DNA from: Streptomyces fodineus
Lineage (GTDB): Bacteria; Actinomycetota; Actinomycetes; Streptomycetales; Streptomycetaceae
Assembly: GCF_001735805.1 (NCBI RefSeq)
Contig: NZ_CP017248.1
Span: 9,634,949-9,698,948, forward strand
Direction of reading: 5' to 3'
Length of the DNA stretch: 64,000 nucleotides
A program made the translations under genes and the position numbers. Shown here piece by piece: positions 56,898-64,000 of the stretch; positions within the stretch are counted from its first letter, which is position 1, and every line of letters starts with the position of its first letter. Under the pieces are notes generated by a model that was not told the origin of the DNA, ran no database searches, and was given only the letters and a program-made list of their open reading frames with translations.

Positions 56898-57512
56898 ATG
56901 CTGCTCCGTGAAGTGACGTTCACCGTCGACGTCGGCGAGCACGGCTACCTCATCGGTTTCGACGACGATTACGACTTCCCATCCGAGATGCCGTTCGGCT
57001 GGCGCTGCGGCCCTCTTACCGCGGCCACCGCCGTCGTCCTGCCCACCACCGACACCGGCCCGCTGCAGATGAACCCGTCCAGGTCCACGACACCCCGCCC
57101 GGCCCTGAAACAGACGGTGGCTGGGAGCCCGCGGAGGAAATGAGCCTGCGGGCCGACGCCCCTGCCTTCTGCCTCGCCACCATCGGGCAGGGCGATTTCT
57201 GGACGCCTGGCCCGAAGAGGAACCACCCTTGGACGTGCCGCGACCGCCGAGGACGGTGACTCGGTACGCATGCGTCTGTACTGCCACGCCGACGACCCCG
57301 ACCCCGGCATCGGCGATCACGGAGAACGCCACCTGATCCAGCTCTGGCGCGCGCCGGCCACAGACCCCGTGCATCCTCCACTCAGCGACGAGGACCGGCG
57401 GGCGCGTGCCCAATACGCCGCAGACATGGTCACGCCTGTCGAGGACTACACCACCGAGTACCCGATTCACTACAGCGGCGAGAGCCCCGATGCGTCGAGT
57501 GGTGCCAAGTAG
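56898..57512 (+). pseudogene. Hypothetical protein, frame-disrupted
   Basis: A strong AAGGAGGT precedes MLLREVTFTVDVGEHGYLIG. It continues DYDFPSEMPFGWRCGPLTAA, then in other frames GWEPAEEMSLRADAPAFCLA and RLYCHADDPDPGIGDHGERH, ending HYSGESPDASSGAK. Restored length about 205 residues, all beta-rich. It resembles a family of Streptomyces hypothetical proteins with a C-terminal HLIQLWRAP block; function unknown. Confidence 0.65.
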
Positions 57513-57613
57513 CGCGCGTTCGTAGCGAGTTGGTGGCAAGCAAGGGTGGCCCGGCTTCGGGCACCTCGAACGAGTTCCGGCAAGCCTGAGTAGGGCAGGG
57601 CCTCATCTCACGC

Positions 57614-58705
57614 TCAGAGGCTCGGGCGGCGCCGGGCGACGAGGGCAGCGATGTCGTCGTCGAGCTCGCCGCCGCTGTAGGCGATCAGGTCGCGGTGGAG
57701 ATGGTCGAGGAGGTGATGGGGCGCCTCGCCGCTCCATGAGCGGATGCGTTCGGTGAGGGGGTAGAAGGCGCCGGAGCGGTCGCGAGTTTCAGTGACCCCG
57801 TCGGTGTACAGCAAGAGCTGGTCTCCGGGGTGGAAGGGGGCGAGGTCGACGTGGTACCCGTCGCCCACCAGCATGCCGAGGTTGAGCGGCGGTGACGGAG
57901 CGGAGGGCTGCAGCTCCCGGACCTCGCCGCGGTGCAGCAGCAGCGGGGGCGGGTGGCCGCAGGTGACGGTCCGGACGACCGGTTCATCGTCCGGGATCTC
58001 GGCGAGGAGGGCGGTGATGAAACGTTCAGCGATCTCCGAGCCCGGGAGCCCTGGGTACTGGGAAGCATGGCGGCTCATGCTCGTCTCCAGGCGGCGCGCG
58101 AGGTGGGGCAGGTCGGGCGCGTCGTGGGCGGCCTCGCGGAAGGCGCTGAGCAGCGTCGCGGCCGTCTGGATCGCGAGCAGGCCCTTGCCGCGTACGTCAC
58201 CGATAAGCAGCCGTACGCCGTGCGGGGTGTGCATGGCCTCGTACAGGTCGCCGCCGATCCGGGCTTCCGCCGCGGCGGCCAGGTACAGGCTCTCGAGCGT
58301 GACGTGCCCGAGGTGTCGCGGTACCGGATGCAGCACCGCCAGCTGGGCCGTCTCGGCCACTGAGCGGACCAGGACAAGCTGATGAGCGCGTCGGCCAAGC
58401 AGGCGGTTGAAGAAGACGGCGAATGCCGCAATCGCCGCGAGGGTGGCGAGCTCAGAGTAGGCGGTCGCATCCCCCAGATCATTGAAGTCCACCATCAGGC
58501 CGACAAAGATGGCGCACGCGCCCACTCCGATGAGGACGGTCCCCCACAGGGGCAGCAACGCGGCGGCAGAAATCATGGCCGTGGCGAGGAAGGCATCCGG
58601 CCTGACATCACGGGGTGTGAAGAGGCCGACGAACAGGCCGATGAACAGCAGCAGAGCAGGCAGTACGGGCAGCAATCTGCTCCGTGCACCGGCGCTGTGC
58701 GTGAC
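57614..58705 (-). CDS. Membrane-anchored SpoIIE-type PP2C phosphatase
   Basis: 363 residues. Three to four N-terminal membrane helices (LLPVLPALLLFIGLFVGLFT, LLPLWGTVLIGVGACAIFVG) precede a cytoplasmic PP2C domain with metal-ligand motifs EARIGGDLYEAMHTPHG and IGDVRGKGLLAIQTAATLL, HPPPLLLHRGEVRELQPS and LDDDIAALVARR at the end. The GTG at 58705 has GAGGG 7 nt upstream; longer forms are possible. It is one of few unbroken genes in this part. Likely an environmental sensor acting on an anti-sigma antagonist; no partner is adjacent. Confidence 0.9.
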   Translation of the reverse strand, partial: VTHSAGARSRLLPVLPALLLFIGLFVGLFTPRDVRPDAFLATAMISAAALLPLWGTVLIGVGACAIFVGLMVDFNDLGDATAYSELATLAAIAAFAVFFNRLLGRRAHQLVLVRSVAETAQLAVLHPVPRHLGHVTLESLYLAAAAEARIGGDLYEAMHTPHGVRLLIGDVRGKGLLAIQTAATLLSAFREAAHDAPDLPHLARRLETSMSRHASQYPGLPGSEIAERFITALLAEIPDDEPVVRTVTCGHPPPLLLHRGEVRELQPSAPSPPLNLGMLVGDGYHVDLAPFHPGDQLLLYTDGVTETRDRSGAFYPLTERIRSWSGEAPHHLLDHLHRDLIAYSGGELDDDIAALVARRRPSL

Positions 58706-59039
58706 TCCGTGTCCCTCAGGAGACCTCGCCACCGTGCCGCTCCCCAAGGTCGCACAGCTCGAGCAGCAGCCTAGGTCCGGGAAGCCAGGCCACCGATTTG
58801 GGTAATTTTATCGTCATTCGCCCGATAGCCTACGAACAACTCCGTGCGCAGTGGTAACACACAGGTGTCAGCAGGTCACCGTGTCGCCTGTCGACACCAG
58901 GCAAGACCATCCGATCCCGTTCGACTCGACACTGTCTTTCGGTCGCTGGTCATGCCGACAGGCGGCCCACGACAGAGTCGAGCCAGAGCAGGCTGCCTGA
59001 GCGGCTCCGGCCCGACTTTCTCAGGCCGGAGTCTCTGCT
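58706..59039. other. Intergenic region
   Basis: No gene recognised in 334 bases. The AT-rich spot near 58800-58820 (GGGTAATTTTATCG) is unusual here and may mark the promoter of the phosphatase. Confidence 0.35.
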
Positions 59040-59339
59040 GTGAGCTTCGGCTGGATGGCGGTCCTGCGTTTCACCGGACCCTGGACCAGAGGGGCGAGGG
59101 CGGACCGCTGTAGCCGAGGCGTGTGCCTCATCCGCGGTGGCGAGGTGCGGGTGCGGCTGGAGCCTGTCCCTCCGCCGGTGCCGGCCGGGTCGGCCGGGGC
59201 CGTTCTGTTCGGTCTGGACGAGTTCGATCACGCGTCCGTGATCGAGGTGCGGCTGACCGCGGTGCTCGACCCCGCGGGCCGTCAGGTGTGCCGTCTGACG
59301 GACGGGGACGGCACGGTCTACTCGCGGGTCGGGGAGTAG
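59040..59339 (+). CDS. Hypothetical protein
   Basis: 99 residues from a GTG. The second half, GGEVRVRLEPVPPPVPAGSA then VLFGLDEFDHASVIEVRLTA and DGDGTVYSRVGE, reads like a small beta-rich protein; the first third is Arg-rich and less convincing, so the true start may be further in. No family recognised. Confidence 0.4.
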   Translation: MSFGWMAVLRFTGPWTRGARADRCSRGVCLIRGGEVRVRLEPVPPPVPAGSAGAVLFGLDEFDHASVIEVRLTAVLDPAGRQVCRLTDGDGTVYSRVGE

Positions 59340-59382
59340 CTCTTTGAGGTGTGGCGGGCGTGGACCGCTGTTGGAGAGGCGG

Positions 59383-60260
59383 CTATGCGCACGGGCGGGG
59401 CGCGATGCGGAAGACGGGGACGATGGAGCCGCCGGTGGTGACGTTCCTCAGTGGGGCGGTGGAGACGCGGGAGATGCATCCCGGGCCTTGGTGCCGAAGA
59501 GGAAGGGATCCACGCTTTCACAGCACCGCCTGATCCGCAGTCGGCCATGTTCCAGGACGGCGTAGGGGGCGGTGGGGATGGAGAGGCGTTCCTGGATCAC
59601 GTGCGGGATCGTCAGGACCCGGCCGAGGGCGGTGCGCCAGGCGGCGTCCGTGGTGCGCCGGACGCACACGATGCCGGTCCCGCCGTAGTCGTCGTTGGGC
59701 TTGAGCACCAGGTGCTCGCGTCGGGGGCGGGCGAACTCCAGCAGGTCCGCCGTACGTCCGTCGGGACAGGTCGTAGGTCCTGGACGCAGGAGCCTCATCC
59801 ACGGTACGAGGTTCCCCGCCCCTTTTGCCTCGGTCTTCGGCAGCAGACAGCGGGTGCGTGGGTCGGTGAGCAGGGCCAGGACCGACTTCCTGTGTGCCAC
59901 GTTGCTGGTGCAGGGATTGACCATGACACGTGCTCCGTCCGCCCAGGCACGCGTCATCGGATGCTCGGTGAGGGCAGCTCCGTAGCGGGACAGCAAGTCG
60001 GTGAGTACGGCACGCCGGTGGACTACCGTAACCGGCCGCGGGCGCCCGTCTCCATCACGCGTGAACAGACCCCGCCCGGTGTCGTCGTGCAGGTCGTCCG
60101 GGGTGCACACCACCGACGGCACACACCGTCGCGGCGCAGTTGTGCCTGGAGCGCGCCGAACTCCCACCACGCCGTCGACTTCCAGTCGACGATGGCGACG
60201 CCTGCTGGCCAGCAAGCATCCCGACATCCACCACGGTCTGGGAATGACCTGCGTGCGGCG
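59383..60260 (-). pseudogene. ATP-grasp-like hypothetical protein, frame-disrupted
   Basis: A Streptomyces family resembling circularly permuted ATP-grasp or glutathionylspermidine-synthase-like enzymes. Blocks: VVHRRAVLTDLLSRYGAALT, EHPMTRAWADGARVMVNPCT, KSVLALLTDPRTRCLLPK, EHLVLKPNDDYGGTGIVCVR (the ATP-binding K..DDYGG.G) and VIQERLSIPTAPYAVLEHGR. After a break near 59480 it ends VPVFRIAPRPCA at a stop at 59383. The N-terminal part above 60100 is in other frames and the start cannot be fixed. It may ligate an amino acid or peptide. Confidence 0.7.
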
Positions 60261-60399
60261 ACACGAGACCGCGGTCTGTCGGGAGGAGCGAGTTGCGGCC
60301 GGACTCGACGTGACGGAGCCGGACAAGCAGCTGTGCCGTGCTACGTGCACCGATCTCGCCCACACCGGCCGCGATATCAACAACCGGAGGCGGCCCCAG

Positions 60400-61127
60400 T
60401 TTGCTACACCCGCGAACACACATCGCTCCGACGGTCCAGCGTCACCTGCTGCTGCACCACCCCGACACGCGGACCACCGTGGAAACCGCGCACCGGTACG
60501 TGCCGACCGCGGTGGGGGAGGCAGTGGGTTCGACACCTTCGCCCTGTCCGGCGCCCGCACTGCACTGGTGGTCGGTGAAGTCGCCGGCCAAGGCCTCCTT
60601 GCGGCCACCACCATGGGATAGATAGGGGCCGCCGCCCGCTCCCTGGCCGCTCTTGACCTGGAGCCCGACGAGCCCCTCGCCCTCCTCGACGACACCGCCA
60701 AAGCCTCGCCGAGGAAGGCGCAGCTCTGCCGCCCGGCGATCCCATGCCACTCACGGCAAGCTGCGTGTATGCGGTCCACGACCCGCTCGCGCAAAACTGC
60801 ACCAGGACCACCGGAATGCCCGACCTGCCCACCGGACCTCCTCTGGGCACCGCCGAGGGACCCCCCTTCGCCGCCACCACGATCTCCGTCGCCGACGGCA
60901 GCGTCCTCGCCTTCTACACCGCGTCACTGCTGCGAACCTCACCGTCACCGGACACCCTCCAACGGGTGCTGGCACACCTTGAGCGGCCACTGCAGGATCT
61001 GTGCGATGACGTGCTCTACCGGCTGCGGAAACGCCGTCCGTTACGACACCCCGCCTGTCCAGTTGCAGCTCGCCCACTCGCACAGAACTGCGGCGTCCGC
61101 TACACGCTCGACGGCAAGACCGTCTGA
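60400..61127 (+). pseudogene. SpoIIE-type phosphatase remnant
   Basis: Pieces of a PP2C/SpoIIE domain on the plus strand: TVQRHLLLHHPDTRTTVETA, DTFALSGARTALVVGEVAGQ followed by an in-frame stop near 60620, then TASCVYAVHDPLAQNCTRTT, PDLPTGPPLGTAEGPPFAAT and DGSVLAFYTASLLRTS. The order is right for the family but there are frame breaks and missing stretches. The sensor part is absent. Probably a dead gene. Confidence 0.6.
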
Positions 61128-61130
61128 GCC

Positions 61131-61440
61131 TCAACGAGGCGGGCAGTCGGGACCGGAGCCCTGCCAGATGTGAAGGCCGTCGCGGCGGTCCGGAGGGAGC
61201 CAGTGCGTACGGCCGCCCGAGTCGCGCCCCCGTCCGTCCGGCGTTCAGGCGGCCGACAGCGCCTCGTCTCCCTTGCGGTTGGCCGGTCGGGTGAGCATCG
61301 GCCTGCCCGGCAGCCTTCACCTTGCGAGCGCCCTGCGCACAGGCCCATCCTGAAAGAGGCATGCCGACCACCGTATGGACCGAGCGCACACGGCTGCGGA
61401 CCCTGCGGGGACCGCGGCCCGCGCAGGGAGCGGGTTCCCG
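61131..61440. other. Intergenic region before the ferredoxin gene
   Basis: 310 bases with no recognised gene; presumably the promoter of the ferredoxin-reductase-P450 unit. Confidence 0.35.
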
Positions 61441-61668
61441 ATGAGGCTTGTCGTCGATCTCAACCGGTGCCAGGGATTCGCACAGTGCGTCTTTCTCGCC
61501 CCGGACATCTTCGCCCTCCACGGGGAAGAGGCGCTGCTGTTCTCCCCTCGCTTCGACGAGGCACAACGTGACCGGGTGCAGAAGGCCGCTGCCGCCTGCC
61601 CGGTCCAGGCCATCCTGGTCGACTACTCCGACGAGCCGACGCAGGGCGTGCAGTCCCATGTCGGCTGA
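61441..61668 (+). CDS. [3Fe-4S]-type ferredoxin
   Basis: 75-residue electron carrier. The cluster ligands follow the P450-partner pattern: C10 and C16 in RCQGFAQCVF, then Cys-Pro in AAACPVQAILVD, giving CxxxxxC...CP. The missing fourth cysteine is replaced by Phe-Ala, as usual for 3Fe-4S ferredoxins that serve P450s. The ATG at 61441 begins RLVVDLNRC. The next gene overlaps its 3' end by 11 nt, and a P450 follows, so it is the electron donor of the set. Confidence 0.92.
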   Translation: MRLVVDLNRCQGFAQCVFLAPDIFALHGEEALLFSPRFDEAQRDRVQKAAAACPVQAILVDYSDEPTQGVQSHVG

Positions 61669-63028
61669 CACGGACGTCGAGGTCCTGCGGCGCCAGGGCC
61701 GCATCGTCGTGGTCGGAGCCTCGCTGGCCGGTCTGCGCGCGGCGGAGACGCTGCGCGCGAGCAGGATGATCGGCGACGAGCCGTACGAGCCCTACGACCG
61801 CCCGCCGCTGTCCAAGCAGGCGTTGCTCGGGCGGGCACGCCCCGAGGACACCGCGCTGCCGCGGCGGCGCGACATCGACGCCGAGTGGCGTCTGGGCGTC
61901 GCCGCCGAGAGCCTGGACCGGGCCGCCAAGCAGGTACGGCTGGCGAACGGCGACACCGTCCCCTACGACCGCCTGCTGATCACGACCGGGACCAGGGCGC
62001 GGCCCTGGTTCCACCGGAAGAGGCCGCGCTGGACGGGGTGTTCGGGCTGCGTACGCGTGACGACTCCGCACGCCTGCGCCGGAAGCTGACCGGGGGTGGC
62101 CCGGGTGCTGGTGATCGGCGCCGGCTTCACGGGCTCGGAGGTCGCCTCCGCCTGCCGGAGCTGGGCCTTGAGGTCACGGTCGCCGAGCGCGGCCCGGCGC
62201 CGCTGGTGGGCGCGCTCGGCGGGGTGATCGGCGCGGTCGCGGACCGGCTGCAGCGCAAGCATGGGGTCGATCTGCGGTGCGGGGTCAGCGTGACCGCCCT
62301 GGAGGGGGACGATGTGGGACGGCTCAGGCGCGCCCATCTGTCCGACGGTTCGGCGATCGACGTGGAGGTGGCGGTCGTCTCGCTCGGTGCCATGCGGAAC
62401 ACGGAATGGCTCGCCGGCTCGGGCGTGGCCGCGGGTCCCCGGGGGATCGCGTGCGACGCCGGGTGCCGGGTGTTCGACGTCAACGGCATCGTCACCGACG
62501 ACATCTACGCCGCCGGTGACGTCGCCCGCAGCCCTCACCCGCTGTTCGACTACCAGTTCCTGGCGCTGGAGCACTGGGGCAACGCGGTCGAGCAGGCCGA
62601 GGTCGCCGCCCACAACATGATCTGTGCGGGTCCGGATCGCCGTCCGCATCTGTGGCTGCCGATGTTCTGGTCCTCCCAGTTCGGTGTCAACATCAAGTCG
62701 GTAGGTGTCCCTCGCTGGGCGACCACCTGGTCGTCGCCCAGGGACACTAACGGAGGAGCGGTTCGTGGCGGTCTACGGCTACCGGGGCCGCGTCATCGCC
62801 GCGGTGGCCTTCGACGGGGCCAGGTGGCTGGGGTTCTACGAGCAGCAGATCGCGGCCGGTGCCCCCTTCCCGCCGGAGTACCGCACGGTCGACCGCCGCA
62901 CCGAGACGCTGGATCCGATCGACCCGGCCTTCCCCGACCCCCATCTTCCCACCCATGGGGCCACGGTCACGCTGACGGGTCACTCGCCGAGCGAGCGGCG
63001 TGTCACTTTCGTTCCGGCGCATGCCTGA
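61658..63028 (+). pseudogene. Ferredoxin reductase (FAD/NAD), frame-disrupted
   Basis: Restored product about 450 residues of the NAD-linked ferredoxin reductase family. FAD motif GRIVVVGASLAGLRAAETLR, then GDEPYEPYDRPPLSKQALLG, YDRLLITTGTRARPW, NAD motif VLVIGAGFTGSEVAS, HGVDLRCGVSVTALEGDDVG, DIYAAGDVARSPHPLFDYQF, LEHWGNAVEQAEVAAHNMIC, and the C-terminal domain AVYGYRGRVIAAVAFDGARW. Frame breaks near 62035, 62090 and 62715, all in G/C runs. A short piece after LRA is missing. Passes electrons from NADH to the neighbouring ferredoxin. Confidence 0.88.
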
Positions 63029-63067
63029 TCACCGGCCCTGCAACGCCCGGAGCCCTCAGGAGACACC

Positions 63068-64000
63068 ATGACGTCCGGCACCCTCGTCGCGCAGATCACC
63101 GACTACGCCAATCGGGCCAATCCCTACCCGCTCTACGCGGAACTGCGCAAGCAACCGGTCAGGCGGGAGGACGACGGCACCTACGTGGTCAGCACCTACT
63201 ACGAGGTGCGGAGCCTGGCCAACGACCCGCGGCTGAGCAACGACACGAGCAACCGCCGTCCGGCTACGCCCGCGTGGGGCAGCCGGACCCGGAGACCGGT
63301 CTGCCGCCCAGCTTCATCTTCACCGACCCACCCGTGCACGACCGGCTGCGCGACACCATCAACCGGCCCTTCGGCCCCCCGCACAGCCCCAGGTTCCTCG
63401 ACGACCTGCGCGAGAACTGACCAAGGTCGTCACCGAGTTGCTCGACGCCTTCGAAGGCAAGGACCAGGTCGACATCGTCGAGGCCTTCTCCTACCCCCTT
63501 CCCGTCACCGCCATCTGCAAGGTCCTCGGCGTGCCGCGCGAGGACGAACCGCGCTTCCACGGCTGGGCCGATGCGCTGGCGTCGTCCCTCGATCCCAGGC
63601 CGGCGGCGACGGTCAGGCGAAGGCGCAGCAGGCGCGCCAGGACATGGGCGCGTACCTGACCGATCTGATCGAGACCAAACGCCGCCACCCCGGCCCGGGA
63701 TGCTCAGCGCGCTCGCCCCCGACATGACGCCGGCGGACCTGGAGGCCACGGCGGTGCTGCTCCTGGTCGCCGGCCACGAGACCACCGTCAACGCGATCAC
63801 CAACACGACCCTCACCCTGCTGCGCCACCCCGACTCCTCGAGCGGTTCCAGAAGGACCTGGACCTGGCCGTCCCACTCATCGAGGAAGTGCTGCGCTACG
63901 AGCCCCCGGTCCAGTTCATCCCATTCACCACCGCCCTGGCCGATATCGAGGTCGCCGGCACCACGATCCCGGCCGGCTCGCCGGTCTGGCTCATGCTGGC
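63068..64000 (+). pseudogene. Cytochrome P450, frame-disrupted and cut by the window end
   Basis: Starts MTSGTLVAQITDYANRANPY at an ATG, then YELR-type helix A/B region YAELRKQPVRREDDGTYVVS, FIFTDPPVHDRLRDTINRPF (helix C), VDIVEAFSYPLPVTAICKVL, I-helix LLVAGHETTVNAITNTTLTL with the AGHETT oxygen-binding motif and K-helix VPLIEEVLRYEPPVQFIPFT (ExxR). The heme-binding Cys lies beyond the window. Five or more single-base losses in G/C runs break the frame. It probably receives electrons from the ferredoxin and reductase upstream. Substrate unknown. Confidence 0.9.

Overview
The window is GC-rich (about 70%) DNA from a Streptomyces or close relative. Pointers are actinobacterial families (DUF5302, DUF5994, DUF6510), many GTG starts, NACHT and NB-ARC/TPR STAND proteins, SpoIIE-type PP2C phosphatases, a Tat-exported GH64 glucanase and a ferredoxin/reductase/P450 set. 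It reads as accessory chromosome: intact housekeeping-like genes alternate with two complete copies of one IS630 element, one complete IS256 element, one IS5-type element and many scraps of other transposases and truncated genes.

Layout. 1-3320: 3' part of groEL with a strong terminator, a small unknown ORF and a lipase-maturation-factor membrane protein. 3420-4837: IS630 copy 1. 5281-10625: RNA-handling genes (DEAD-box helicase, RNase J, cold-shock protein) plus a DUF5302 protein. 10698-14719: LysE scrap, an HTH-NACHT STAND ATPase divergent from a 70-residue two-TM protein, and a MerR scrap. 14983-17542: a two-gene beta-1,3-glucanase operon (GH16-CBM13 then GH64) with a LacI-type palindrome upstream. 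17790-20560: a graveyard of IS4, OLD-like ATPase, IS110 and IS630 pieces. 20696-21904: CPA2-type antiporter. 22686-22964: truncated msrA. 23189-28402: three DUF5994 paralogues interleaved with a SpoIIE phosphatase, a STAS anti-sigma antagonist, an acetyltransferase-like protein and a winged-helix protein. 28889-29863: CorA-like transporter. 29949-31343: intact IS256 element.

31708-40680: redox and ion genes (SDR, YjbR protein, truncated and intact MDR oxidoreductases, an NhaA-DsbA fusion) and a tight four-gene operon (sulfite-oxidase-like protein, FAD/NAD reductase, DUF6510, RraA-like). A perfect 20-bp palindrome lies upstream of the intact MDR gene, and a degraded copy lies just before the operon. 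40681-42098: IS630 copy 2, in the same orientation as copy 1. 42102-46953: more scraps, two SnoaL/GNAT genes and an IS5-type element. 47261-64000: alpha/beta hydrolase, SnoaL protein, FAD monooxygenase, LRV-repeat protein, GH65 phosphorylase with beta-phosphoglucomutase, NB-ARC/TPR STAND pair, SpoIIE phosphatase, an ATP-grasp-like gene and the ferredoxin-reductase-P450 set cut by the window end.

A caution applies to the whole window. Most broken genes from about 46 kb onward, and several before it, can be restored by adding single G or C bases inside G/C runs. Every case I worked through is a deletion. That pattern fits homopolymer under-calling better than independent pseudogenisation, so genes marked as frame-disrupted may be intact in the organism. 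Real truncations (MsrA, OLD, MDR/TetR, SRAP, gene chimeras, transposase pieces) are different, because whole domains are missing.
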